Source: Platynereis dumerilii
Taxonomy: Eukaryota; Annelida; Polychaeta; Phyllodocida; Nereididae
Direction of reading: 5' to 3'
Length of the DNA stretch: 64,000 nt
Assembly: GCA_026936325.1 (NCBI GenBank)
Contig: JAPTHN010000004.1
Span: 27,087,910 to 27,151,909 of the forward strand
Part shown: one piece after another, positions 1-11,460 of the stretch
Layout: each line of letters opens with the position of its first letter
How positions within the stretch are numbered: position 1 is the first letter of the stretch
Notes under the pieces: model-generated
Told to the model about the DNA's origin: nothing
The model's database searches: none
The model's input: only the letters and a program-made list of their open reading frames with translations
Made by a program: the position numbers and the translations under genes

Positions 1-412
1 AAGCTCTAAAATGCTTTGGATAATAATGTAAGCATCCAAAGACTTCATTTCTTGTGCATTTTTTATTGTTATCCCTAGCAGAGTGACTCCAGCCGTTGCA
101 TCTTTGTGATACCTGGTTTGTTTGAAATTTGAAAAAATGTGACCCAAACTTTCGTACCCCACTGTAACTCCGAAGCGTCCTCTCCTTGAAATTTTGGAAG
201 GCAAAATTGGACCAGTAGAACAATGGGCAGGTGACAAAGCTTCCAATGACGTGGACAAAGCTTCTGATAAAATATCATCTGACCCAATAGCTTCCGATGA
301 AATAGTATCTTAATAGCATATTAGCATATTGGGGATATTAGACCTTTGTCACCTTTCCAAATATCCAAATAATACTTTGGAGCCTGAACCATTATTTGGA
401 ATATAAAATATG
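1..412. other. Intergenic, no feature seen
   Basis: No coding potential above chance and no recognisable repeat. Short open frames here have no domain or compositional support. Confidence 0.5.
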
Positions 413-1372
413 TAGGGGGAACCGGGGCACATTGGGACGAGGGGCACTGTGGGACGGTGGGGTTTTCTTGGATCCTGGCAAAGGATATCATATGGTAGTG
501 CCACCATATCTTGTAACTTCACATCCTGATGTTTCCTTTGTTTTATAGACAAATTACAGCCACATGCAGAAGTATGGCAAGGAAAAGTTTGTTTTCCTAC
601 TACAAAAGTAAACATGGATGGGTTCAACTTGAACCATTCTGTGGACAAACCATGAACAATGAGGCTTTCTCAGTGCTTGTATGAATCTTATATATCGTAA
701 CAAACAGTTATAAATTGCTATCCTGATAAACAAACTGGTGCCTGAGAAATTAGCATTTTGGTGTATAAGTCATATCAGGGCTCATTGGGACAGTGAATTC
801 GGGGTGAATTGGGATACACTTGATATGGCAGAATTTAGGTGTTCAAGTTAACTGAATGACCTGGGACAGCACACAACAGGAATTCAGGCCACAGTGAATA
901 GAGGTATAGTGGATTACCACGCTCCGTGAACAAATTTGTTGCAAAGCACTGTGCGTTACTTACATAGATGTCCGCACCAAGGACAGTTTATGTTAAATGT
1001 TTAAAACTATTTAAAGTTATTAACTATTGGCACTACAAGGTGTTGATGCACTGTATATTGTCTTACGCACTACTTATATGTAATATCTATTGCACATGGA
1101 GTGTTAAAATTATTTTTTAATTGATGTCCCAATGTGCCCCGGCTGATGTCCCAATGTGCCACGCCGGGGCACATTGGGACAGTCATTTTTTCAACTCACA
1201 TTTTGCTCGCTGGCTGCAAAAGGGTAGGTGCAGTCAAATTTATTATGCCTTGCATTTAAGCTCAATAGTATTGGTGATATTCATGCAAACTTCTGAGTTC
1301 TTCAGTGCTTTCAGCATTGAGCAAAATTAGTAGACGTTAAAAGCGTCCAAATGTGCCCCGGTTCCCCCCATA
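413..1372. mobile_element. Non-autonomous TIR element 1, core GGGGCACATTGGGAC
   Basis: The left end reads TAGGGGGAACCGGGGCACAT and the right end is its near-perfect inverse (about 413-438 against 1345-1372). The core GGGGCACATTGGGAC or a close variant recurs at 424 and 441 (+), about 777 and 800 (+, degenerate), 1123 and 1147 (-), 1165 (+) and 1345 (-). No transposase frame is present, so this is a MITE-like derivative. The TA at each end may be a TA target duplication or part of the TIR. Superfamily not assigned. Confidence 0.75.
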
Positions 1373-1728
1373 TATATATATTTCAGTAGTGCCAAAGACC
1401 AAATTTTTATCTGTGAAAGTATTAATAAAATGCATTTGATGTGATGACTAGACATCTACAGTGTTCAAAATTAGTAATTGCCACAACTTAGAGTCACTTA
1501 TGGGTTTGTAATAGCAGGAAAAACGTCAATGTATTTTATGCAATATTCCACACCGTAACAGCTTTTAGCTTAACCAAAGCCAAAGAAATCTATCAGAATG
1601 TTTGAGAATGATATTATTTGGGAAATTTTACTACTATACTCTCATGGCCTAATGTTTTTTCTATAATGATCTGGATATATTTGGAAATAAATTAAGAAGA
1701 AGGCACTCGTCATGGTTCATGAGGTTAA

Positions 1729-1763
1729 CTAGCCCTGGGACCCACGCAGGGTCTCAGGGCTAG
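1729..1763. repeat. Perfect-looking hairpin, 15-bp arms
   Basis: CTAGCCCTGGGACCC is followed by a 5-base loop (acgca) and GGGTCTCAGGGCTAG; the arms pair at 14 of 15 positions with the mismatch able to form G-T in RNA. Surrounding sequence (1373-2490) shows no gene or other feature. Confidence 0.7.
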
Positions 1764-2786
1764 AGGTAAACAAGACTTAAAGATAATTCTGTCAAATGTA
1801 AAATTCTATGTACTGAGTCATAGTTCTTTCTCAAAATTTAAGGGAAGGCTCTCATTCATCACATATTGGCTTCTGAAGAACAATTTAATCATCTGTTACG
1901 GAGTTGAAAGACTGTGTTCCGGTGTGGAATATTAAAGAATGTACACTCCTGCTCATAAATATGGAATACTTTTTTGAAAAAAAAAAGTGTCAAATAAAAT
2001 TAAATTTCAGAGTGTGAATGCAAGCAAGGTCCATTGTAAAGGTCAAGTCACCTTCTCTAATCACTCTTTGTACTGCTGTAACTTTTCCTGGGTCTAACGC
2101 TGCAGCATGCGTTTTACGCGAGAGCATGTTCTTCATTTAGAATTCATTGGAAGTAGTTACCATTGAATCAGACCATCATGTGCTCCAGCAGAAGTTGCTA
2201 AAGTTATCAATTTCAAAGGAGAATGTTGAAGTGTTCCATATGAGCAATGGTGTACTGCAAGTGTTCAGGCCCAGGGTCATCTGAGGTCGGTCAGTCATAT
2301 AGGTTGGTACTTTGATACATTTGCAGTACACTGCCGCCTTGCATTTTGTCAGAGTCAACATACATGCATCTCTGAGCTCATTGTGTTTGCTATGTTGGCA
2401 CACCTTTTAGGATATTACATGTACATGATCACAAACCTCCACATGTCAGAGAAACCTGCCAACTTTTGCTGCAGTCTCACGGCACGTTACGGAGAACTTT
2501 TTTACCACTGAGGGGTAGCTTGAGTTGAATTCTAGGAAAAAAATGACCATCCCGGCGACATACAATGTTTATAAAACCATTACATAATTAATTAAAAGCA
2601 TATCACGGCGGGGTTCTTTTTGTTCACTGCAGGGAAGAAAAGTTGTACGCCGTCCCCAAAAGTTCGCCGGGGGAAAGGAATTTCCTCCTCCTGAGGGATA
2701 CTTTTATATCAGGGAACCTATAACTGCCCCTCAGGGAACCTATTTCACCGCGGCGGGATGTCAAAAACTGCCGGCGAGGCTTCAAA

Positions 2787-2870
2787 TGTCCCCCCAGGGG
2801 CAGGAAAGGTCCCCGCAGGGGCAGGAAAGGTCCCCGCGGGGGCAGGAGAGGTCCCCTCAGGGGCAGGGGA
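2787..2870. repeat. 21-bp GC-rich minisatellite, four units
   Basis: Four consecutive 21-bp units of the type GGTCCCCGCAGGGGCAGGAAA start at 2787, 2808, 2829 and 2850. Each unit contains a near-palindrome (CCCCgcaGGGG). The array keeps one minus-strand frame open over 2745-3032 and creates a Pro/Ala/Gly/Thr heptad, which I read as an artefact of 21 being a multiple of three rather than a gene. Confidence 0.8.
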
Positions 2871-3089
2871 TGTCCTAATATCCCGCCGGAGATGTTTTTG
2901 AGACGTTCTCACTGAAAAAATCCACGCCGGACATCCAAAAATCAAGAAAATTTCTGGCTCTGTTCCGCAGTCATGAAAAAAAAGTTTGAACCTGTTGAAT
3001 CTTTTTTGATATCCACGGCGCAGTTTTTCCATTTCTAGGAACCCCTGAGGGGAACAAAAACTTCCCCTGGGGGGATGTGAAAAGTTGAC

Positions 3090-4870
3090 GGCGGATCACC
3101 CAAATTCATCCAAATTACCAGGAAATACTTCGACGCCGATTTAAATAGTTCTCCAGCAGCCGCCGTGAGAATGTAGCATTATTTAGATCATGCCAAGATG
3201 CCATTACCGAGATGTCAGATATGATGGTCAGATATGTTGATGAGAAATTGGTGAACATGAATGTCCCACGTCGGAGGCTTTCACAGTTTGGCCAGAATTT
3301 AAGGAAGTACTTACATGAATGGAAGGGCAGATTCATCAAAATTAACAAATGATGATAAACAGATACACGGCAGATAGTGAGGGATCAATTATAGATCAAA
3401 CGATGGATTGATTTATAGACAGACTGACTACGATAGATAAATAGATGGATGAATTAATTGTGAGCAGACATACAGTCAATACAAAATTAAAAAGAAATGG
3501 TGACAGAAAAATATAATTTCAAGATATTAACTTTTCTCGGTCATACTAAGTTTATTTTGAATTTCATTTTATTAACTATTTTCGGATTTTCCCTTCATAA
3601 TTTACTAAATTTTCCTTAAATAAGTACACAATCAATATTGATCACTTTACGATAGATCATTAAAATATGATCAACACTGCAAGTTAATCACACCTTTTAA
3701 GGAAACTGATGGCCTACATTTATATGTACATAGACAGAAAGTACTTTTCTTGGGCATTCTACGTAAGTATCCAAGCATGCAAAAACAGGTTGTCTGAGCT
3801 CACAGTTGGCATGAATGCTTCTTGTCATAATCTGAATAACTTGGCAGGTTGTTCTGACAGGGGACCTTGTCATGTCAGCAAGTACACCCTGGTCAAGAGC
3901 ACCATTATGATATCAGGATACTACATTTTCTCGCATGAATATTACTGTTGTATAGCTTGTTCCGTTCCTAGCAAATCATTTAAGTTAGTGGAAGAGGGGG
4001 TGAAAATTGACAGGGGTGAAAATCACAGGGGTGAGAAGTCACAGGCCTTTTTCAGGCTTTTTGGCCAACTTTCAGTGACCCAATTTGAAGGTCTGCAGGG
4101 AATATGAAAATTATGCTCATTATGCAAAGTGGGTTTTTTTACCAACCTCATGCATTTTTGGTGTCCCAAACAGGTTTTATGGGTTCCGAACTTTTTCTAT
4201 TATTGTCTGGTCACTGTGACATAAGAAGTTGTGCCACTGTTTCAATGTCTTTTGTACAATAGTAAGCATGCTTTGTTTTGGCCATATGGTCACAAAGTTG
4301 CCATGGTCCAATGGTCCATGTGTTGAATTTAAAAAAACACAACACTGTGATATTTTACCTTGGGGTTCTATGAAATCAGTATTCCATGCCAAGGAAAGTA
4401 AAATATTCCATACTTGATCGAGGCTCTTGGCTTACAATCTTAGGGCAATTTCTGACACAGGCTTTGCTGATGGTGCATTGTCATGGGAAGCCAATGGCTT
4501 TGGAAGGCTCACGATAAATTTCATGCCCAAGGATGACTATCAAGTCCAGGTTTGCTCATATTGTGCTGTATGTCCACAACAATTGCGGGAGACTTGTTAC
4601 CCCATGGTTGTGACTTCAGGACCCTCGCACAGGGTAAAAAGTGACAATGCACTTTGCCTTAAATAACCGCGAACTGACTAAAGCCCATTTACAGCACAGC
4701 AGCTATCATGTGATACAAATATAGTCAACTATACATAAATACTGCATCATTGTGCCAAAGGTCATTCAGATCTAACAAACACTTAAAACTCGCTCTGTTC
4801 TGGAGGTTTTTCTTGCATTCTGTGGCCACTGACCCCCGCCTCCCCTCAATTTTTGAGTCTTCAGCTCATT
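3090..4870. other. No gene seen
   Basis: AT-rich sequence with a decayed GATA-like stretch near 3361-3450. The longest plus-strand frame (3709-4107) has no recognisable domain and is not reported as a gene. Confidence 0.4.
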
Positions 4871-4877
4871 GTTACTA

Positions 4878-5218
4878 GAGGTGCCGTGGCCTAGTGCATA
4901 AGGTGTTTGCCTGGTAACTGAGACGTTGCAGGTTCGACTCCCACCCATGGCACGGAGGAACTGAGCAGATCCTCCATAACTCTTTGCTTCACTTCACCCA
5001 GGTGCAAATGGGTACTTGGCTATAGGCAGTGATGGCGATTGTAGAGTGACTTAGCATTGTGTAAGCTGGAAACGGCTGCCTGGCTGTATACTCCCCGGGG
5101 AGTTGAGAAAGGCTCATGCTTGAACCGGCCTGCCAAGGGTGTAATTGTAAAGTCTGTTGAGACTGACTTCGTCGGTGTAATGGACTATAAAAAATTCTAC
5201 ATTTACATTTACATTTAC
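4878..5218 (+). repeat. tRNA-derived SINE
   Basis: A tRNA-like head starts at about 4878. It has an A-box-like TGGCCTAGTGCATAAGG (from about 4885) and an exact B box GGTTCGACTCC (4931-4941), correctly spaced for an internal RNA polymerase III promoter. A tRNA-unrelated body follows, containing CCAGGTGCAAATGGGTAC. The 3' end is a short tandem ACATTT tail (about 5196-5218). The structure is that of a SINE mobilised by a LINE partner in trans; the partner cannot be named from the tail alone. Confidence 0.8.
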
Positions 5219-5508
5219 TAAGTTGAACTATATTCTTGCGCACCATTATTCAAAACAATCAGCATTATCAATAAAAATGAATAAATGCGATTTTCTGTAG
5301 TAGCCTACAGTCAAGTAATTACCAGTGCTTACAGAATGCACAGGATTTTTCTTGGTGAGTTCATATCCCTACCCTTGCAATGTTATTCTTCAATTCATGA
5401 CTCTTTTATGTCGAAAAACTTTTGTGAGGTCATATCTTTTAATTGAAAATTTGATATGCAATAAAGACAAGTCACTAACAATTTAATTGGGCACATTTGC
5501 ATTGCAAC

Positions 5509-5959
5509 AATAGTAGTAGTAGAACATTTATTGCTTACTGTGCACAAGATAAAATTTACATCCACAAACATCTGGTACATATAAAAATATTAACAAAAAA
5601 TCACAAAATTAGTGTCCATAGGTTTTGAAGAAATTTGTCACATCATAGCAGTGTATCTGCTGTTGTCTAATGTGTGCTTTTGCATCCCCCATCCCTAGTT
5701 CTTTTAGGAATAGGTCATTGCATAAGGAGTTGCGGATGCCTAGCAATAATTTCAAGGTGGTAGTGAATACTGTCTCAGCTGATCGCAAATTGTTAGTCAA
5801 CCAAGTCTGGCAACTGAAAAACAAGGCGCTCTTCACAGCGCTGTCCCACACTTTAAATTTTGCTTGCCAAGGGGCGTCAGAGTTTTTTGTAAGGAATGAC
5901 ATGAATTTCAGCACATGAGAGTTCTTAGACCTCAGGTGTTCCTGCACTTGTAGTGCCAA
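5509..5959 (-). mobile_element. 5'-truncated LINE fragment, ORF2 C-terminus
   Basis: The minus-strand frame 5609-5959 (116 residues) resembles the region after the palm domain in non-LTR reverse transcriptases: the pattern FLTKNSDAPW, then KVWDSAVKSALFFSCQTWL (family consensus: a K/RVWDA..SALLYGCETW line), then LLLGIRNSLCNDLFLKELGM. The palm motifs and endonuclease are absent, so the copy is truncated at its 5' end. A short GTA run at about 5511-5521 may be the 3' tail. Clade not assignable from this piece; CR1- or RTE-type are both possible. Confidence 0.6.
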
Positions 5960-7390
5960 AGATCAATTTGTGTCGTGATTGATGATTTTAAAAAAATCCA
6001 TGTTGGTTTTTTGCATTGAAATTTGGTTTTTCAAAAAACCATTTTGAATCTAAAAAACCAATTTTGTCTGAAATTTTTTACAGTGAATCTTTCTGTTTCG
6101 CCAAACATCGAATACTGGATGCAGCATGTAGAGGAGAGGATCCACAAAATTCCGGTTAAGGGGGGTGGAGCTATCCAGTTATCGCATCACGGAACACATT
6201 AACGATGACATAAGATGATTACGCGATAATACAATTAGCATGTAAATGTATTAAAAACTTAAGCGCGGGCCCAACGTCTGTCCCTGAACCTGTATCCATT
6301 TAATGCTGCTTTATTTGATTTTTCATGAATTGTTTGAACTTTGAAGAGCTAATGACTCCAATTAACCAGGTCATTGGAAGCCAACAGGAAAGTCGAGATA
6401 GATAAATAGACAGTTATAAAATGACAGCTAACCCCCAGAGGCAAGGACAAATCAGCTTTCAACTTTTCTACTGCTTTCTTAAAGAAGCTTTTTCCCGAAC
6501 AACTAATTATATCAACTCATTGCAAGTTCTGAAAATAGAATTTCTCTGTTATAGTCTATATTTTGCTGAAGGCACATTTTTTTCATGATGATTGTATATA
6601 TTTTCACGATTCTTGCAAAAAATTCACGATTTCTCGATCGAATTTTTGCAATCTAGATTATACGATTGATACCAGAGGAGCTTCACAACGTTTCATGTTT
6701 TCACAGGCGTACAGGAGTGGAATAACATGTATGAGTTTCACTGATCGCTACAAAAAAGGGTCTTGACAATTTTGTTTTGGAATACTAAAAATGCATATTG
6801 TAGAGATACTGCAGAATATTTTTAATATGAGAAGCAGAAGCCTAGGTTTCAAATGTGCCCGAGAACTAGAAATTAAAGGACGTCTCTAAGGTTCAAGCAT
6901 TGGGAACCTGAATATGTAGATAGTAACTGTAGAAATAAGCTGTAATCATTGATTTTGACCAAATTGCCAAATTAACACCAAAACAACGACATTAATGGCT
7001 CATCCTTGTCATCCATCTGCTCCTCCTCCAAAAAAATTAAACTAGGTCAACTGGACGTGACGTAACAGACTGGGTAAGTCCATTGTTTTGAGGGAATAAT
7101 GACGTCATAAAAGCTGCAGCTCTTGATCAGCTGAACAATAGGTGACAAAAAGTTGAGCTGCCTTGCAATTTATTCACTGTTCACAGCACAATTGTAAGAC
7201 TTGTGTTCAACAGTGGATCCTTAGTTTTCAGTTCAAGACTTGGGGGTATCAGATGTCCTGGACCAGATGATGTTCACGCAAATAGGCCTGTCGTTAAATG
7301 AAAGTCAACAGACTGTTGATAGATCTGCCAATCTACAGATCTATCCACCTCATTTGATATGATATTAAAGTTTCACTTGCATAAAAGCAG
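5960..7390. other. No gene seen
   Basis: AT-rich non-coding sequence with small A/T palindromes near 6000-6065. Nothing else is supported. Confidence 0.4.
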
Positions 7391-7399
7391 ATCTATAGA

Positions 7400-7426
7400 T
7401 ACAAAGATAGATAGATAGATAGATAT

Positions 7427-7486
<60 letters not shown>
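7400..7486. repeat. (GATA)n microsatellite
   Basis: About 20 tandem GATA units with one interruption (gatatata) near 7423. Confidence 0.95.
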
Positions 7487-7651
7487 GCTAATTGAAATTA
7501 TGCATACGTAGGCCTAACTAATCAGTCCCTAAAGAACAACCTTTCAAATTTAACTAACTTAAAAGTAAAGCAAAAAATTCAATTAGGCCTACAGGCCTAC
7601 TAGAAAATATTATTAGTGATTCTTTTATTTAGATTTTCGAGCTCAACATTT

Positions 7652-7673
7652 AGGGGATGACCATTTAATATCC
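7652..7673 (+). repeat. Solo end of the AGGGGTYGACCATTTAAT TIR family
   Basis: AGGGGATGACCATTTAATAT matches the TIR of the element at 18731-19182. No inverted partner was found nearby, so this is either a solo end or a partner I could not recognise. Confidence 0.45.
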
Positions 7674-8429
7674 GGGGGGGGGCACCAGAAATTATTTATT
7701 TCAAGACTGACCAAAAATAATTTATTTATTTTCCCCACTGTCAAATGTAGGGCTAATTTAGGGACCTACATTCACTCCTTTCAACTTCGGCAATGTTTTA
7801 GTTGTTTCTTGCTTTCCCAGTTCTAAGTTGGTAGGTCTATCCTTATTTTTAGGATTTCCTGTGTTCCAATTTAGGGGCACGCAGACTAGGGGCCTAAATT
7901 GCAATCTTGTAGTGTTCCAGGAGATTAGAATTGAACTCCGCTATTAAAAATAACACTAAGCAAAATATCACTCTTTGCAAGCAAAAATCTACGAATGCAC
8001 TGAAAACTCAGGCAGATGTTGATATTAAATCCAGCAAACTGCTCGTTTATGTTTTATTTTATAAATGCATTATCTTATCATCACCACACAGTGGCAGACA
8101 CATTTTCTTCCTGATGACATTGATTTTTCCCTTGCCAGAACAGTAGGAGCTGGGTAATCTTTCAAGTCTTTGGGAGCCATAGGCCAAGAAGGGAAAAGTT
8201 CAGTTTTGATCATGGAGAAAGCAATATAGGCTATGATATTTATAAATTTATGATCAGCTTTCCAGATATAATATGTTAGGCCAGACATGCCTGTTGGATC
8301 TTCAGGCCAATTATTCCCGGAAAATTTCAACATGTAAAGTGTAAGAGTGAGCATTGATATTGCAACAACTAAATATAGTCTGCTGTTTATAGTTATCCAT
8401 TCTCACACTCGCAAGGCAAGTATATGCAC

Positions 8430-11400
8430 TTCTTCTTCTTCTTCTTTGTTGTGCTCACGTCCGTGAGGACTCTGCACTCTCCAATTTAGTCACTCCCCTC
8501 CAGGTGTCTCTGTTCCGTGCCAATTCTCTTGCCTCTTCTATATCTGTAATATTAAATTCTTTCAGTTCTTTCATGATGTTTCCCACCCATGTATTTGCTG
8601 GTCTTCCTTGAGGTCTTTTAACTGGTCGAAGAAACTCATCAAAGGCTTTTTGGGCAGGTGTTTCAGATGGTAGTCTTAAAAGATGGCCAAGCCAATTTAG
8701 TCTTCTCTTTTTGATGGTGATACTCCATTTTTCTTTGATTCCTGTTCTTTTGTATAAATCTTCATTTGATATTCTGTCTGGATAGTGGATTTTCAATAGT
8801 TGTCGCAGTATTAATCTTTGGAAAACGTCTATTTTGTGTTCTAAATTTGATGTTAATGTCCAGATTTCACTGTTGTAGAGAAATATACTTCCTACAAATG
8901 CATTCAATGCTCTTATCTTCATCTTCATACTTCCTTTGCTGTTGAATAGATGATTAAATTTATTCTTCGCATTTATTGCCAGTCCTTTTCTTCTTTTGAT
9001 GTCTTCTTCCGTATCCAGTCTGCTCCCTAGGTATTTACAGTTTTTCCATTTTTCATTTCCGTTTCTTTCTATAACATACTTTTCCGTCTTTCCCTTGTTA
9101 ACATTTAAATTTCTTTCTTGCACTTTTGATGGTACTTGATCTTCTATATTTTCAATGATGTGTTTTCCGTTTGATGCCCATCCAATGTCGTCTGCGTATT
9201 GTTGGTCAATCGTAATATTGATGTCTTTGAAGATGGCGTAATTATGATCATTTTCTTTCTTTTCTCTTTCCAGTCTTTCGTTTTCTGATTTCGCATATGA
9301 ATGTTCAATTTCTGTTCTACTTCTGTTGAAATTAAGGGCTTGAGCTAGGTATAGTGTGAAAAGTACTGGGGACATACAATCGCCTTGTGGCACTCCAATG
9401 TTTGTCTTGATATTTTCACTTGTGTCTGTCTTGACTCTGACACTGTATTTGACTTCTTTGATCATGAGATGAAGCATGTGTAATTCTCCGTCATTAAGTA
9501 CGTTTCTTAGATCTTCTAGTAGTGTTTTTCTTTTCACGGTGTCAAAAGCTTTGGACATGTCATGCATCAATAAGAAAATTGTGTAGTTCTTTGACGTGAT
9601 TGCTTTCTCTGCTAGACATTTAAATGTGAATACATGTTCTGTTGTTGACCTTCCTGGTTTATAAGCTGCTTGTGTGACGGGTATTTTCTCATTGATTTTT
9701 GCAGATGTTCTCTTTATCATGCAGATAGCTAAAATTTTCCGAAGTGCAGATAGTAGTATAATTGGTCTCAGATTTTTCGGTGGTCCTTGAGGTTTTCCTG
9801 GTTTTGGCAAAGGTATTAAAATTCCCTCATCTATTTCTTTTGGATAATCCCCAGTTTCTGCAATGTTATTTAGTAGTCTCGCAATCTCTTCAGCTACAAC
9901 TGTAGGGCCATGTTTTAGAAGTTCGCTGTTGATGTTGTCTATTCCCGGACTCTTGTTGTTTTTCAAAGTTTTTATGGCTCGCTTAATTTCTTCCGTTTCA
10001 AAAGGTGGATCCATTTTGGCTGGTTTCACATGAATGCTCTCTTCTCCATCTTTGAAGAACACTTTTTCGAAATGATCTCGGATTACTTCTACCTGTTCTT
10101 TACTGTTGTTGACCTTCCCATTTGGACCTTGAACAAGAATGTTTTTCTTTGGTTCTGTTACTCTTAATTTTTTCATAGCTGTAAACATTCTTCGTGAGTC
10201 TTGCTTGGTGTTTTCAATTTCTTTTACTAGATCTTCTATTTCTTTGTCTTCTTCTTTCCGTATTTCTTTTTTGATTTCTTTCATGATTTTGTTTCTTTCT
10301 TTTAGAAGATTTTTCCTTTTTTCGTTGTTACCATTTCCTTTGATGCTGTTTATATCTGCTCTCATTTTCTTCTGTTTCTTTGAAAGTTCTTTTATAGTTT
10401 CTACGTTTTTCTTTTCATTTGCGGCCTTGTATCCTAATATTTCTACTGCTGCTTCTTGGCATGAATCTTTAATATTTGTCCAGATGTTTTTTGATGTTTG
10501 ATCTTCGTTTAAGTGTTGATTTATCTTGTTTTCCACTGCTATACTGTAGCTCTTACTTGTTTCTTGGTCTTTCAATTTTTCGATAGCGACATATTTCTTG
10601 GTGTTTACTTTCTTTAATTTATTCCACCTCAGTTCCATTTCTGTCTTGACGAGTCTATGATCAGTAAACTTGTTTGTACCACTGTATGATCTTGAGTTTC
10701 TGACTAACATCTTGTGTTGTTGTCTAACAACAACATAGTCTATCTGGTTTCTGTAAGGATTCCTTCTTCCTTCATTTATTCCTGGACTTTCCCATGTTGT
10801 CCGATGACTGATTTTATGCTGGAACATCGTGTTTGTTAGGAATAGCTTATTTGTAGCGCAGATATCAACTAAAGTTTCTCCATTGTCATTTGTCATTCCT
10901 TTTCCAAACTTCCCTACAACCTCTGGATAATTTTGATGAGACGTTCCGGTTTTAGCATTAAAATCTCCTCCGATAACTAAGATGTTCCCAATGTTTTCCT
11001 TCGAGATAAATCCATTTAGATCTTCATAGAAATCTTCTTTCTGTTTGGGATCATTTGTGCTTACTATTAACGTGGGCGCATAAGCACTGATGAAAGTTAA
11101 TTGTTTATTTTCTACTTGTGTTTTCATGTAACATGTTCTGTCATTTATTCTGTCAAAGCTTGCGATGATGTCACTGCTTGCTAGTATTCCGACTCCATGG
11201 TGTTTGTTATCTTCTTTACCAGTATAGTATAATTCGTATGATTTTCCTGAATCGTCTTTAATAGTTTCACTGCCTGTGCCTTTCAGATGAGTTTCTTGAA
11301 CTGCTAGTATTTGAATGTCATATTTTGTCATATAATTTGCGAGTTCTTTCTTTTGTTTTTCTTCTTGAATTCCTCTTACATTAAATGTTCCGACATTTAA

Positions 11401-11460
11401 ACGCCTCTTTACATTCATTTCTTACTTGCTTGCTTGATCCTGATGATTAAATTGGAGATA
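8430..11460 (-). mobile_element. Full-length RTE-like LINE insertion
   Basis: This is the insertion that carries the 987-codon ORF at 8455-11418. Reading on the minus strand, the ORF ends 7 bases before a run of GAA triplets (plus strand: CTTCTTCTTCTTCTTCTTTG at about 8431-8450). RTE-type LINEs typically end in a short 3' UTR and a microsatellite tail, which fits. The 5' boundary is not defined; the sequence upstream of the ATG (11419-11700) is non-coding. Confidence 0.75.
8455..11418 (-). CDS. RTE-like non-LTR retrotransposon polyprotein (endonuclease-reverse transcriptase)
   Basis: One uninterrupted 987-residue frame. Residues 7-260 form an APE-type endonuclease: TFNVRG (11-16), QETH (41-44), GDFNAKTG (151-158), QIDYVV (225-230) and TDHRLV (252-257) supply the usual metal-binding and catalytic positions. 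A lysine/glutamate-rich linker follows (340-405). The reverse transcriptase spans about 480-800: LKNNKSPGIDNINSELL, LRPIILLS (550-557), motif A HDMSKAFDTV (619-628), motif B GVPQGD (675-680) and motif C YADD (741-744). About 60 charged residues lie between motifs B and C, longer than usual. The tail carries LNWLGHLLRLP and a GRPANTW segment typical of RTE-like ORFs. The element would copy its RNA at a nicked target. Intactness suggests recent activity. Clade by eye: RTE-like, with Proto2 possible. Confidence 0.88.
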   Translation of the reverse strand: MNVKRRLNVGTFNVRGIQEEKQKKELANYMTKYDIQILAVQETHLKGTGSETIKDDSGKSYELYYTGKEDNKHHGVGILASSDIIASFDRINDRTCYMKTQVENKQLTFISAYAPTLIVSTNDPKQKEDFYEDLNGFISKENIGNILVIGGDFNAKTGTSHQNYPEVVGKFGKGMTNDNGETLVDICATNKLFLTNTMFQHKISHRTTWESPGINEGRRNPYRNQIDYVVVRQQHKMLVRNSRSYSGTNKFTDHRLVKTEMELRWNKLKKVNTKKYVAIEKLKDQETSKSYSIAVENKINQHLNEDQTSKNIWTNIKDSCQEAAVEILGYKAANEKKNVETIKELSKKQKKMRADINSIKGNGNNEKRKNLLKERNKIMKEIKKEIRKEEDKEIEDLVKEIENTKQDSRRMFTAMKKLRVTEPKKNILVQGPNGKVNNSKEQVEVIRDHFEKVFFKDGEESIHVKPAKMDPPFETEEIKRAIKTLKNNKSPGIDNINSELLKHGPTVVAEEIARLLNNIAETGDYPKEIDEGILIPLPKPGKPQGPPKNLRPIILLSALRKILAICMIKRTSAKINEKIPVTQAAYKPGRSTTEHVFTFKCLAEKAITSKNYTIFLLMHDMSKAFDTVKRKTLLEDLRNVLNDGELHMLHLMIKEVKYSVRVKTDTSENIKTNIGVPQGDCMSPVLFTLYLAQALNFNRSRTEIEHSYAKSENERLEREKKENDHNYAIFKDINITIDQQYADDIGWASNGKHIIENIEDQVPSKVQERNLNVNKGKTEKYVIERNGNEKWKNCKYLGSRLDTEEDIKRRKGLAINAKNKFNHLFNSKGSMKMKIRALNAFVGSIFLYNSEIWTLTSNLEHKIDVFQRLILRQLLKIHYPDRISNEDLYKRTGIKEKWSITIKKRRLNWLGHLLRLPSETPAQKAFDEFLRPVKRPQGRPANTWVGNIMKELKEFNITDIEEARELARNRDTWRGVTKLESAESSRT

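Noticed and set aside
2745-3032. Minus-strand frame with Pro/Ala/Gly/Thr heptad repeats, like a repetitive structural protein
   Set aside because: The heptads come from a 21-bp GC minisatellite read in frame; no domain, signal or splice context supports a gene.
3709-4107. Plus-strand 132-codon open frame
   Set aside because: No recognisable motif, no conserved neighbour and no splice signals; length is within chance for this composition.
4878-4960. A genuine tRNA gene
   Set aside because: A and B boxes are present but the acceptor stem and cloverleaf do not close, and a SINE body and tail follow.
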